From: an uncultured Saprospirales bacterium
GTDB taxonomy: Bacteria > Bacteroidota > Bacteroidia > Chitinophagales > Saprospiraceae
DNA length: 56,481 bases
Assembly: GCA_937926355.1 (NCBI GenBank)
Contig: CALAZP010000108.1
Span: 1-56,481, forward strand
Direction: 5' to 3'
Shown piece by piece: positions 34,869 to 44,205 of this stretch. A program made the translations under genes and the position numbers. Numbering within the stretch: the stretch's first letter is position 1; each line of letters opens with the position of its first letter. Under the pieces are notes generated by a model. It made no database searches. It was given only the letters and a program-made list of their open reading frames with translations, and was not told the origin of the DNA.

Positions 34869-37766
34869 CTAATTCAATCTCGCCCAGAACGTCATATTCC
34901 GATCTTCTATCGAGTTGTAAATTGTGTTCATGATTCTATCCCTAATCGCATAACGATTGATTGCTGAATTCCTCATATTTGGATAGGTCCGATTGGATAA
35001 GAAAACGACTAATAAATCCTCTTGCGGATCAGCCCAGACCATAGTACCAGTGAATCCCAAATGCCCAAAGGTATCTAAATCTCTTATGTCAAATCCAACC
35101 GCTCTTCCATTATCAACCAATTGCCTATTCGTAAACCTTTCTACTGTTTGAGATTTCAAATAACGCGTTCCGCCAAATACTCCTCCTTGTAATACCATTT
35201 GCATAACCACTGCTAAATCCTTAGCCGAAGCAAACAAGCCGGCATTGCCGCTGACTCCGCCAAACATAGCAGCTGCCATGTCGTGAACGTAACCCCTGAT
35301 AGTTTGATTCCTGAAATAACGATCTTCTTCCGTGGGTACTACTTCGGACAAATTGGCCCACTTAATGGGATTAAAACCAATACGCTGTAATTCCAAAGGC
35401 CTATAATAAACACTATCTACGTACTGCTCTAAGGTCATTCCGGAAACATTCTTTATCAAATCGGCAATCATAATGAACCCCAAATCACTATAAACATAAT
35501 CCTTATCCGGGCTTATACTTGAGCAATAAATCGTATTTTTGATAGTATCCAAGTAATCTTTTCGAAGGTATAAATTATTCGTCACCTGAATGGGAAAGGA
35601 TTCCGATGGAGTTCTTCTGTAATATTCAGAAGAAGGTAGGGTTCTTTTCCACTTTCTTTCCACAGTTTCTGTATAAAAGGGTATCCACGAACGAAGTCCC
35701 GCTGTATGGGTCATGATCTCCCTTAGTGTTAAGGCCACTTTATCTGTCAAAAACAACTTTGGTAAATACTTCCCTATTGGGGTATCCAAATCAATTTTTC
35801 CCTCTTCCTCTAGTTTCATTATTGCCAAAGTTGAAGCAGCCACCTTGGTAATAGAAGCTAAATCGAAAATAGATTCCCTGTTGATTGGAACTCTCCTTCT
35901 ATAAGTTTGATGACCAAAAGCTTCATGATATACAATTTGACCCTTTCTAGCTACCAATACCACCGCTCCTGGAAATGCCCTTTTTTGAATCCCCTCCTGA
36001 ACAATTTCCTCAATTTTTCGGAGGGTATCATGATTCATTTTAACTTCAATTGGAGATCGAAAACCAAATTTCATTAACTTCTGAGTATATAGCCCTTGAT
36101 TGAATTGAGCTTTCGAAGAAGCCGTTACCGGTAACCTACCCATAAAAGGAATAGCCCCGAATATAGCCTGGGCAGTCAAGTCCTGTACCACAGGATCTTC
36201 TTCATAACTCATAACAACATGGTCAAAATCATCGAAAAGCTTCAAACTATATGGCGTTCCAAAAACAGTAATGATGACTTTTGTGCGCTGCGATAGCTGT
36301 TTTAAAAATCCCACTCCGCGTTGATCAATGTTGAAATTTGTGGAGGCAGTACCCTTAATATCATGCAACCCCACAATAACCAAATTTTTATCGCTTAACT
36401 GCCTTAATAATTCATCTGCATTATCATTCCAGTTATAATGATTCATTTCCGCATAATCCTCCAACCTTTTTTGAAAGCTAGTTATTCCACTTCCCCCCAT
36501 CCTTAAGGAAGCAATTTTTAAATCTGATGTGTTCTTTGCGGGAATTAGCGTGTCTTGATTGCGCACTAATGTCAAAGCTTCAGCAATCAAATTCTTTTTT
36601 AGACGCAGCGCCTCAGGTCGATTCAAAAAACTTCTCAATCCCACAGAGTCTAAAGGTTGGAAATCTTTTATGCCATAGTCAACCTTAGCCCTTAGTACTC
36701 TTTTGACGCTAGTCGCAATCTGAACGGAATCAATAGTTCCCTCCAATAAATATTTGTTAATATACTGAAACGCAGCCTCCAAATCTTCGGGCAAAACCAA
36801 CATATCGTTCCCAGCCAATAAGGCTTCAGCTTCTACCTCTCCTGGTTCAAAATGCTTCGTCACCCCCTTCATTTCTAATGCGTCCGTGAAAACCAACCCA
36901 TTAAATTCCATTTCAGACCGCAGCAAACCTTTAATAGTTTTACTGGAAAGGGTGGTAGGCCTATTCATTCTATCATCAAGTGCCGGAACAGATAAATGAG
37001 CAACCATCACTCCCCCAATTCCCTTTTTTACCATTTCTTTAAACGGATACAACTCCAAGCTATCTAAGCGTTCTTTAGTTTGGTCAATTACAGGCAAATC
37101 GTGATGTGAATCAACATTCGTATCCCCATGCCCAGGAAAATGCTTAGCAGAAGCCATCACTCCATTATCCTGCATTCCCTTCATATACATATATGATTTA
37201 ACAGCTACATTATACTTATCCTCACCAAATGAACGGGTGTGAATAACGGGATTTTCAGCATTGTTATTGATGTCCGCAACTGGAGCAAAATTTACATGCG
37301 TCCCCACCCGTTTTAATTGCGCTGCAACCTCCTCACCCATTTGCATAATCAATGAGTTGTCTTGAATAGCGCCCAACATGAGTTGCCTCGGAAAACTATA
37401 AACAGAAGATTTCATGCGCATTCCCAACCCCCACTCCGCATCCATAGCAATCATCAAAGGAACCTTGGCAACCATTTGCTGATAAGCATTGACCAAAAAC
37501 ACTTGTCGCTCCGGAGTTCCTTGAAAAAAACACAACCCTCCTACCTGGTATTTTTCAATCAACTTTCCAACCATTTGCTCATATTCAGGGCCCTTGTCAG
37601 AATGTGCCCTAATCATAAAAAGCTGACCTATGCGCTCCTTAGTGCTCATAGATTCATATATTGAATCTACCCACCTATCCACTTCAGTGTTCAGTTCCTG
37701 ACCTATTGCAAAGCCATGCCCAACTAAAAAAAGTAAACCAATCAACCATACTTTTTTTCCAACCAT
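34869..37766 (-). CDS. Glycoside hydrolase 3 fused to beta-lactamase-like serine hydrolase
   Basis: 965 residues; signal peptide near the start (GLLFLVGHGFAIGQE). The GH3 (NagZ-like) domain has KHFPGHGDTNVDSHHDLP (H213/D215 region) and the nucleophile region FTDALEMKG (D295), followed by the C-terminal GH3 domain (about 400-560). Residues about 580-960 form a class C beta-lactamase/esterase-like domain: S638-I-T-K641, Y759-S-D761, and HLGFTGT near the C-terminus. It probably removes N-acetylglucosamine from wall fragments; the second domain may cleave peptide or ester bonds. This fusion recurs in Bacteroidota. Confidence 0.92.
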   Translation of the reverse strand: MVGKKVWLIGLLFLVGHGFAIGQELNTEVDRWVDSIYESMSTKERIGQLFMIRAHSDKGPEYEQMVGKLIEKYQVGGLCFFQGTPERQVFLVNAYQQMVAKVPLMIAMDAEWGLGMRMKSSVYSFPRQLMLGAIQDNSLIMQMGEEVAAQLKRVGTHVNFAPVADINNNAENPVIHTRSFGEDKYNVAVKSYMYMKGMQDNGVMASAKHFPGHGDTNVDSHHDLPVIDQTKERLDSLELYPFKEMVKKGIGGVMVAHLSVPALDDRMNRPTTLSSKTIKGLLRSEMEFNGLVFTDALEMKGVTKHFEPGEVEAEALLAGNDMLVLPEDLEAAFQYINKYLLEGTIDSVQIATSVKRVLRAKVDYGIKDFQPLDSVGLRSFLNRPEALRLKKNLIAEALTLVRNQDTLIPAKNTSDLKIASLRMGGSGITSFQKRLEDYAEMNHYNWNDNADELLRQLSDKNLVIVGLHDIKGTASTNFNIDQRGVGFLKQLSQRTKVIITVFGTPYSLKLFDDFDHVVMSYEEDPVVQDLTAQAIFGAIPFMGRLPVTASSKAQFNQGLYTQKLMKFGFRSPIEVKMNHDTLRKIEEIVQEGIQKRAFPGAVVLVARKGQIVYHEAFGHQTYRRRVPINRESIFDLASITKVAASTLAIMKLEEEGKIDLDTPIGKYLPKLFLTDKVALTLREIMTHTAGLRSWIPFYTETVERKWKRTLPSSEYYRRTPSESFPIQVTNNLYLRKDYLDTIKNTIYCSSISPDKDYVYSDLGFIMIADLIKNVSGMTLEQYVDSVYYRPLELQRIGFNPIKWANLSEVVPTEEDRYFRNQTIRGYVHDMAAAMFGGVSGNAGLFASAKDLAVVMQMVLQGGVFGGTRYLKSQTVERFTNRQLVDNGRAVGFDIRDLDTFGHLGFTGTMVWADPQEDLLVVFLSNRTYPNMRNSAINRYAIRDRIMNTIYNSIEDRNMTFWARLN

Positions 37767-37924
37767 AACTATTTGGCATTAAAGGTTTTTTATAATTATT
37801 ATGTATAACAATAATACCTTTTTAATCGAAAAAAAGTCCCTTTCTTTCAAAATATTTTATTCCTCAATTAAGAAATAAAATGCAAGATTTCTTCAAATCC
37901 AAACCAATTTTTTGTTTCGGAAAA

Positions 37925-39772
37925 CTATAATGAGGGATCTAGTTGCTTTGCTCGCTCCATACTGGAAGCTCCTTGCCTCAAATCGCCTAAATTATAATAA
38001 GCAATAGCTAAATTATACCACGCACTTCCATTGTTGGGTTCTAATTCTACCGCTTTCAAAAACCATTGGACCGCTTCTCCATTATTTCCTTTAGAACCAA
38101 GTGCAACCCCTAACAAACGATATACCTCATAATCATCAGCTCTCACCTGAGCGGCCAACTGAAGCCACTCAATAGCCTTATCCAAATTGCCCTCCCGCTC
38201 ACCAAAATACCTTCCTCCATCCCGATATGCAACAGATAAATTATTGCGAGCTTCAAAATAATTAGGGTCAATAGCTAATGCATTATTGTAATCCTTAACA
38301 GCTTGCTCAAATAACCCTAAGTAAAGATTCGCGTTCCCCTTTAATAAATGAGCATTTTTATAGTTGGGATGAATAGATATGGCTTTACCCAAATAACCAA
38401 GCGCTTGGTTTAGGTATTCCTCATTGTTAACTTCTTGCTCAAGACTTTTTTCAATCAAAATTCCCCCTAACGCATTATTGAGTTTGGCGCTATTAGGAAC
38501 CACTTGAATGTCATTAGAAAACAAGGTATAGTTGGTTTTCCAGCTCATATTTCTAGCAAAAGTAAGTGTGGCAAATGCTACCAAAACAATCCCCAAAAGG
38601 ACTTTGTGGAATGATTGAGGTATCCACCACCTCATTATGCTGGTAACTGCAATAATCCACCCTAAGGAAGGCATGAACATAAATCGTTCAGATAAATGAG
38701 TCCCTATCGGGAAAACCACATTAGATACCATTGAAAAGGTGATCCAAAAAAATAACATTCCAAAAGAAAAATCTTTCCTCTCGGATCTTAATAGTACAAT
38801 AAGCAGTATTAACGCCAAATGAAACAATAGCGAAAAAATAACTATCGGATGGGTAATCCTTAACATAGGTAGCGCCAAAGGATAGTAATCGTGCGAAAGC
38901 GGGAATGGAAAAATCAAAAGCTGCTGGTACTTTATCCACGATTGCATAATCAAAGCTGTTCGTTCCCAAACATCCATTAGTACATATACATTATCTTGTA
39001 TTTTGAGAAATGGGTTGTTCATCCATTCCATACCAGGGGTTAAATCTATAGGACCTATCACCACCGCTCGAATCCAAAGAAATATTCCAATTCCAATTAG
39101 GGTCGGAAAAATGCCAACTGCTACCTTTTTCCATTCCTTTTCACCTATATACCAAGCAGCTAGGGGAAAGATTCCTATGAACGTCAAACTGTTTTCTTTG
39201 GAAAGTAGACCCAAAAAATAAAATAATCCCATCCACACCAAAAACTTAGGTGAAGATTTCTTCAAATGTAGAAGAAAAAAATATAGCGCCAATAAGGCAA
39301 ACAAAAGAGAAAAAATTTCATCTCTTCCTTTAATATTTGCTACCACTTCTGTGTGTAAAGGATGACTTATAAATAATAACGCAATAGCTATAGATAAACC
39401 CCTTTCCATGTGAAGTAACACCAAACATTTGAAAAGTATTACTCCAAGAAGGCCATATAACAGGGCATTAATGATATGTCCGCTAGTAGGCTGAACGCCA
39501 AAAAGAGAAACTTCCAATGCAAATGTCGCCAAACTAAATGGACGATAGCGCCCACCGGCTACTAGTTGTTCCTTGCCATCTTGCTGAAAAAAACCGTAAA
39601 AAGTATCCTTTGAGAAAATACCCCTCCATCCGTTTATGCCATTCTTCGTGAAATTATTTTCCGAAAATACAATGGCGTCATCCAATACAAATTCATGCTG
39701 AAAAGTATTGGCATAAAGCAAAAAACCAAATAGAAATATTAACCAATCCGTTTTTCGAAAAATACTTTTCAT
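37925..39772 (-). CDS. TMTC-like multipass glycosyltransferase with TPR tail
   Basis: 615 residues. About ten membrane helices form a GT-C-type core: the first loop has FVLDDAIVF, followed by RYRPFSLATFALE and HTEVVANIKGRDE, as in TMTC/DUF1736 O-mannosyltransferases. The C-terminal third has about four to five TPRs (AISIHPNYKNAHLLKGNANL, ALAIDPNYFEARNNLSVAY, AVELEPNNGSAWYNLAIAYY). It likely transfers a sugar from a polyprenyl carrier to an exported protein. It follows trhO by 18 bases; a 158-base AT-rich gap, with one 8-bp hairpin at 37854-37881, separates it from the GH3 fusion. Confidence 0.85.
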   Translation of the reverse strand: MKSIFRKTDWLIFLFGFLLYANTFQHEFVLDDAIVFSENNFTKNGINGWRGIFSKDTFYGFFQQDGKEQLVAGGRYRPFSLATFALEVSLFGVQPTSGHIINALLYGLLGVILFKCLVLLHMERGLSIAIALLFISHPLHTEVVANIKGRDEIFSLLFALLALYFFLLHLKKSSPKFLVWMGLFYFLGLLSKENSLTFIGIFPLAAWYIGEKEWKKVAVGIFPTLIGIGIFLWIRAVVIGPIDLTPGMEWMNNPFLKIQDNVYVLMDVWERTALIMQSWIKYQQLLIFPFPLSHDYYPLALPMLRITHPIVIFSLLFHLALILLIVLLRSERKDFSFGMLFFWITFSMVSNVVFPIGTHLSERFMFMPSLGWIIAVTSIMRWWIPQSFHKVLLGIVLVAFATLTFARNMSWKTNYTLFSNDIQVVPNSAKLNNALGGILIEKSLEQEVNNEEYLNQALGYLGKAISIHPNYKNAHLLKGNANLYLGLFEQAVKDYNNALAIDPNYFEARNNLSVAYRDGGRYFGEREGNLDKAIEWLQLAAQVRADDYEVYRLLGVALGSKGNNGEAVQWFLKAVELEPNNGSAWYNLAIAYYNLGDLRQGASSMERAKQLDPSL

Positions 39773-39790
39773 GCAGCATTTAATACCATC

Positions 39791-40837
39791 CTATTTTACC
39801 ATTTCGAGAGGCTCATCTTTTTTTATAGCTTTATATCTTCCCTTTCCAAATTTTGTACCATTAAAGCTGATGGAATTTTTAACTTTTTCCCTGGTCTCCT
39901 CGTCTAATCTATTAAAGTCTCTGCATTTGGTAGAGCAACAAGAATCATATTCTTCTGCACATGCCGCGCACTGGATAAAAAGAATATGACAAGCATCATT
40001 TGCACAGTTGATATGCGTATCTGCAAATTGACCACATTGATGACATTTGGCAATGATCTCATCTGAGATCCGCTCTCCCATTCGCTCATCAAATACAAAA
40101 TTCTTACCTATAAATTTATTCGGCAATCCACTCTCCAAACATTGTCTGGAATATTCAATAATACCCCCATCAATCATACAAACATCTTTGAAGCCCTTGT
40201 GAAGATAGTAGGCACTTGCTTTTTCACACCGTATCCCACCAGTGCAATACATGACAATGGTTTTGTCCTTTTCTCTCTCCAACATTTCCTCAACAATAGG
40301 CAAGGCATCCCTGAAAGTCTCCACATCAGGACATATTGCGCCTTCAAAATGCCCCACCTCACTTTCATAATGATTGCGCATGTCCACTACAATAGTATCG
40401 TCTTTTTCCAGTAATTCATTTACCTCAATTGCCGATAGGTGTCTCCCTCTCTTGGTAACATCAAAAGTAGCATCATTCAATCCATCCGCTACAATTTTAT
40501 TTCTAACCTTGATCTTTAACTTATAAAATGACTTGCCGTTATCTTCAATTGCATAATTTAAACGTATTCCTTTTAACCAACCAGTATCCTCCAATACTCT
40601 TTCAAAGGAATTGAAATTATTTTTTGGGACTGATATTTGACCATTGATTCCCTCCTGAGAAATATAAATTCTCCCAAATACACCTATCGCATCTAAAGCT
40701 GTAAAAAATAAATCCCTGAAAACTTGTACATCATCTATATGGTGATATTTGTAAAAGGACAGCGTTACCCTTTCCTCATTGGACAGCCTAAGTAATTCTT
40801 TTAGTTCCTCATTATTTACCTTATTCCAAAGTTTCAT
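39791..40837 (-). CDS. trhO: tRNA U34 hydroxylase TrhO (rhodanese family)
   Basis: 348 residues from the ATG at 40837; the frame has an in-frame TTG two codons upstream. The N-terminal acylphosphatase-like domain contains RIYISQEGINGQISVP. The rhodanese domain contains the conserved CTGGIRCEKAS, with the catalytic Cys pair about C198 and C204. A Cys-rich zinc-like tail follows (CHQCGQFADTHINC, ACAEEYDSCCSTKC). TrhO uses oxygen to make 5-hydroxyuridine at tRNA position 34. A TAnnTTTG element and a perfect inverted repeat lie upstream. Confidence 0.93.
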   Translation of the reverse strand: MKLWNKVNNEELKELLRLSNEERVTLSFYKYHHIDDVQVFRDLFFTALDAIGVFGRIYISQEGINGQISVPKNNFNSFERVLEDTGWLKGIRLNYAIEDNGKSFYKLKIKVRNKIVADGLNDATFDVTKRGRHLSAIEVNELLEKDDTIVVDMRNHYESEVGHFEGAICPDVETFRDALPIVEEMLEREKDKTIVMYCTGGIRCEKASAYYLHKGFKDVCMIDGGIIEYSRQCLESGLPNKFIGKNFVFDERMGERISDEIIAKCHQCGQFADTHINCANDACHILFIQCAACAEEYDSCCSTKCRDFNRLDEETREKVKNSISFNGTKFGKGRYKAIKKDEPLEMVK

Positions 40838-40856
40838 AATCAAACATTTATGAATT

Positions 40857-40864
40857 CAAAAATA
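40857..40864 (-). promoter_or_regulatory. Putative -7 element (TATTTTTG) of trhO promoter
   Basis: Exact TAnnTTTG match on the minus strand, 20 bases before the trhO start. No clear -33 TTG at the usual spacing was found, which could mean activator dependence. Confidence 0.45.
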
Positions 40865-40892
40865 CAGAATTATCAACTCATACCTCTTTATT

Positions 40893-40911
40893 ATTAGGCA
40901 GTTTGCCTAAT
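40893..40911. promoter_or_regulatory. Perfect 19-bp inverted repeat between divergent genes
   Basis: ATTAGGCAGTTTGCCTAAT: 8-bp perfect arms, 3-bp spacer. No gene ends here (trhO and the GNAT-like gene diverge), so a terminator is unlikely. It lies 29-47 bases upstream of the trhO -7 element, just upstream of the expected -33, and could bind an activator or repressor. The TTAG...CTAA halves resemble the receptor palindromes, but the spacing differs. Confidence 0.55.
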
Positions 40912-40993
40912 TTATTTTAATTTTAACTTAAATAACTAATCCTAAGTTAATCCAACGTAACGACTCTCGTCATCTTTTTTTGAATTGCGCGCT

Positions 40994-41428
40994 ATGGATT
41001 TAACCGTTACAGTTTACACCTCCTTTTCAGGAATGGACGCATTTGATAAAATCAAAGTCGTTGATTTTTTTCAAAAAAACGATTCTAAATTAAATAATGA
41101 AAATTTAGAAGCTTCCATTAGTGCAGCCCTGAAAATAGTCCCCTCTTTCGGAGGAATTATTATAACCCTATCTAAATCTGAAGAGTTAATGGCCTCAGCA
41201 GTCATTAATTTTACTGGAATGAAGCCATATTTCCCCTCCGCCTTTATTACCCATGTGGCATTACAAAAAAATCAGGAAGACCAAAAACCTCTTGCTGACA
41301 AATTGGTTGAAGTCATGCAAGGACAAGCAAATGAAGAACTTAGCATGCTTCTAAAAACCACCCATCCCTTGTATAAATTCTTTAAGGCTTCTTCATTCAA
41401 AGAAAAGGGCAGGTTTCTGGGTACATGA
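40994..41428 (+). CDS. GNAT-like protein with degenerate acetyl-CoA motif
   Basis: 144 residues from the ATG at 40994 (MDLTVTVYT); an upstream TTG would add three. The pattern follows Bacteroidota GNAT acetyltransferases: IVPSFGGIIITLSKSEELMASAVINFTGMKPY, then strand FITHVAL. The pyrophosphate-binding RxGxG/A loop that should follow reads QEDQKPLA instead, so catalysis is doubtful. The C-terminus (HPLYKFFKASSFKEKGRFLG) resembles the terminal LYEKLGF helix-strand of that family. Divergent from trhO. Confidence 0.6.
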   Translation: MDLTVTVYTSFSGMDAFDKIKVVDFFQKNDSKLNNENLEASISAALKIVPSFGGIIITLSKSEELMASAVINFTGMKPYFPSAFITHVALQKNQEDQKPLADKLVEVMQGQANEELSMLLKTTHPLYKFFKASSFKEKGRFLGT

Positions 41429-41438
41429 GGTAAATAAC

Positions 41439-43199
41439 CTATTCTATAGCGGTAGAAGGTTCTAAGAATTGCATTTCATAAAGTTTTCGATATTGCCCTT
41501 CTGTTGATTTTATTAGATTGTCGTGAGAACCCAACTCTATGATTTCGCCTTTTTGGAGAACCATAATATTATTTGCATGTCGAATGGTAGAAAGCCGATG
41601 TGCAATTATAATGGAAGTTCGCTTATCAATCAATTTTTCAATGGCATACTGTATGATTGATTCAGTCTCAGGGTCCACTGAAGAAGTCGCCTCATCAAGT
41701 ATCAAAATATCAGGATTAAAAACCAAAGCCCTGACAAAAGAAATGAGTTGACGCTGACCCATAGATAATGTCGCCCCCCTTTCCATTACCTTGTAATCGT
41801 ATCCACCAGGCAAACGATTGATAAATTCATGTGCCCCTATCATTTTCGCAGCTTCGATAACCTCCTCTTTGGTAATACTTGTATCTCGCAAGGTTATATT
41901 TTCATATACCGTTCCGGAAAATAAAAACACATCCTGCAGCACCATCGCTATCCGCTTTCGCATTGCATAAATTTCGTAAGATTCGATGGGTTCGTTATCT
42001 ATTAATATTCGACCAGCATTGATCTCATAAAACCTATTCAAAATATTAGTAATGGTCGTTTTCCCAGAACCTGTACTCCCCACAATAGCTAAAGTTTCTC
42101 CTGGCTTTACCTCAAAAGTCAAATTTTTTAAAACCAACTCTCCTGGATTATAAGCAAAAGAAACTTGATCGAATTGTAAATGACCTTTAATTTTATTAGG
42201 CATTAAGGTACCCTCATTGGGTATCGTTTCATTTTTATCCAATAAATTAAACACCCGCTCAGCTGCTACTAATCCCATTTGTAAGGTATTAAATTTATCC
42301 GCTAACATTCTTATAGGTCTAAATAACATCTCTAAATAAATAGGAAATGCAACTAAAGCACCAAGAGTTACGTCATTACTGATTACCCCTCTTGCACCCC
42401 ACCACACCATTAATCCTAAGGATGCCGCCGAAATTATCTCCACTACAGGGAAAAATACAGCATAATATAAAATCGATTTTAAGTTGGCTCCAGTATACCT
42501 TCTGTTGATAATCCTAAATTTTTCTCTCTCTTGCTCCTCAGCATTAAAAATTTGAACCATCCGCATACCACTGATCCGCTCCTGGAGAAAAGCGTTCATT
42601 TTTGAAATCTCAGCCCTAACTTTTTGGAAGGATATTTTCACCTTTTCTTTGAAAACATAACTAGCTACCATAAGAAATGGTAGGGTAGTCAAACAAATTA
42701 GCGTTAGCTTCCAACTGGTTATAAACATAATTCCCAAGACGGCAATTAAAGTGAGTAAATCTGCCACAATGGTTATTAATCCCTGCGTGAAAATATCGTT
42801 AATCGTCTGGATATCATTGATCGTTCTAGTTGTCGAAGTTCCAATAGGAGTTTTGTCGAAATACGTTAACCTCAAGTTGGTAATATGATCAAAAACCCGA
42901 ACCCTCAAGTCCCGCACTACCGACTCTCCTAGCCAACTAGTGCCATAAGTGAAAAAGTACCTTAATATGGCTTCTAAAAAAAGTATACCCACTAGAATCA
43001 TGGTTAATTGAACCAATCCTTCTAAATCATTCAAGAAAATATGCTCATCTACCATTTGTTGAATGAGCTTAGGTCGAAGGATAGCTAGAGGTGCCAACAC
43101 AACCGCTAATACACCTGATGCTATAAATAATAATCTATATGGGCGAGTCAATTTGATTAATCGACCTAATAAAAAAAAGTCAATCTTGTTTTTTTCCAA
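41439..43199 (-). CDS. ABC transporter half-exporter (fused permease and ATPase)
   Basis: 586 residues, starting with TTG at 43199; the reading frame has no ATG upstream before a stop at 43221. Six membrane helices (about 20-310) precede the ATPase: Walker A GSTGSGKTT, signature LSMGQRQL, Walker B ILILDEATS, H-loop AHRLST. It functions as a homo- or heterodimer exporting lipids or drugs (MsbA/LmrA type). Its end is 10 bases from the convergent GNAT-like gene. Substrate unknown. Confidence 0.93.
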   Translation of the reverse strand: MEKNKIDFFLLGRLIKLTRPYRLLFIASGVLAVVLAPLAILRPKLIQQMVDEHIFLNDLEGLVQLTMILVGILFLEAILRYFFTYGTSWLGESVVRDLRVRVFDHITNLRLTYFDKTPIGTSTTRTINDIQTINDIFTQGLITIVADLLTLIAVLGIMFITSWKLTLICLTTLPFLMVASYVFKEKVKISFQKVRAEISKMNAFLQERISGMRMVQIFNAEEQEREKFRIINRRYTGANLKSILYYAVFFPVVEIISAASLGLMVWWGARGVISNDVTLGALVAFPIYLEMLFRPIRMLADKFNTLQMGLVAAERVFNLLDKNETIPNEGTLMPNKIKGHLQFDQVSFAYNPGELVLKNLTFEVKPGETLAIVGSTGSGKTTITNILNRFYEINAGRILIDNEPIESYEIYAMRKRIAMVLQDVFLFSGTVYENITLRDTSITKEEVIEAAKMIGAHEFINRLPGGYDYKVMERGATLSMGQRQLISFVRALVFNPDILILDEATSSVDPETESIIQYAIEKLIDKRTSIIIAHRLSTIRHANNIMVLQKGEIIELGSHDNLIKSTEGQYRKLYEMQFLEPSTAIE

Positions 43200-43242
43200 A
43201 ATCCTAATATTGTATGAACCTTAAAAACATCAGTTCCATCGT

Positions 43243-43488
43243 TTAGTTGCTCATTTTCTCTTGTCCAAATCCAAAAATAAACCTTACTTCATATGAATAA
43301 CAAAAACTTCTGGTTTTTTTACAATAATAAAGCGGCGCTCCTAATTCTTTCATAAGTGTCACATAAGCATACACCGAACTTCTAGATATCCCAAGTTTTT
43401 GTGATAATTCTTGGGAGTTACCCGTAGCTTTTAACCGAATTAATCGGTCAATGCGTTCTATCAGTTCCAAACTTTTAAGCCATTTCAT
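43243..43488 (-). CDS. Small winged-helix-type DNA-binding protein
   Basis: 81 residues. A helix-turn-helix of the HTH_11/DeoR-like type (LIERIDRLIRLKATGNSQEL then KLGISRSSVYAYVTLMKELG) fills residues about 10-53. A short tail with YYCKKTRSFCYSY follows, as in wings of such domains. No ligand-binding domain follows, so it may be a truncated or autonomous regulator. It starts 4 bases after the radC stop, suggesting cotranscription. Confidence 0.8.
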   Translation of the reverse strand: MKWLKSLELIERIDRLIRLKATGNSQELSQKLGISRSSVYAYVTLMKELGAPLYYCKKTRSFCYSYEVRFIFGFGQEKMSN

Positions 43489-43492
43489 CTCT

Positions 43493-44200
43493 TCAATCTA
43501 TTAACCCGTTATCCTTGAAACTGTAATATTGTCTATCCCCAATGATTAAATGGTCAATGATTTTAAGATCTAGGCCTTGGGCACCTGAACAAACCTTTCT
43601 GGTCAAATCAATATCCGCTTGACTGGGTTTTAAATTACCCGAGGGATGATTGTGATAAAGGATGAGTCCACTTGCAGATATTTCCAATGCCCTCCGGAAA
43701 ATAATCTTTGCGTCCACATAGGTTCCGGCCACTCCTCCAATGCTAATTCGTTCTTTCCTCATTACCTTATTTGCTCGGTTGAGCAATAAAATCCAAAATT
43801 CTTCATGTTCCAAATCTGTTAAATGGGAGACCAATTCCCGATAAGCAGATGCACTATCTACTATTTGTTTTTGAACGGTTGTGGGCTCGCTCATCCGCCT
43901 CTTACCCAATTCCAAAGCAGCTATCAAAGTAATGGCTTTTACATTCCCCACTCCTTTAAAGGTCTTGAATTGGGAGACATTCCATCTAGCCAATTTGCCT
44001 AAATCTCCATCAACCTGCTGTAAAATTCTTTTGGCTAAGTCCAACGCAGATTCATTGCGACTGCCTGAACCTAATAAAATAGCTAGTAATTCGGAGTCTG
44101 AAAGATTGTGCTTGCCCTTTAAAAGCAGTTTCTCACGCGGACGGTCCTCTTCTGCCCAGTTTTTAATCCCAAAAACAACGGATTCTTCGTATCGCTTCAT
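43493..44200 (-). CDS. radC: RadC family JAB-domain protein
   Basis: 235 residues. The N-terminal UPF0758 domain contains a helix-hairpin-helix (FKGVGNVKAITLIAALELGK, about 83-102). The JAB/MPN metalloprotease-like domain ends with HNHPSGNLKPSQADIDLT, the conserved JAMM signature. Once thought a DNA-repair protein, its function remains unclear. A perfect 7-bp inverted repeat lies 6 bases upstream of its start codon. Followed by the small HTH gene. Confidence 0.93.
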   Translation of the reverse strand: MKRYEESVVFGIKNWAEEDRPREKLLLKGKHNLSDSELLAILLGSGSRNESALDLAKRILQQVDGDLGKLARWNVSQFKTFKGVGNVKAITLIAALELGKRRMSEPTTVQKQIVDSASAYRELVSHLTDLEHEEFWILLLNRANKVMRKERISIGGVAGTYVDAKIIFRRALEISASGLILYHNHPSGNLKPSQADIDLTRKVCSGAQGLDLKIIDHLIIGDRQYYSFKDNGLID

Positions 44201-44205
44201 TTAGA

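Noticed and set aside
37854..37881. ATTTTATT/AATAAAAT hairpin downstream of the TMTC-like gene as a terminator
   Set aside because: Entirely A/T stem with a 12-base loop and no clear U tract on the relevant strand; likely chance.
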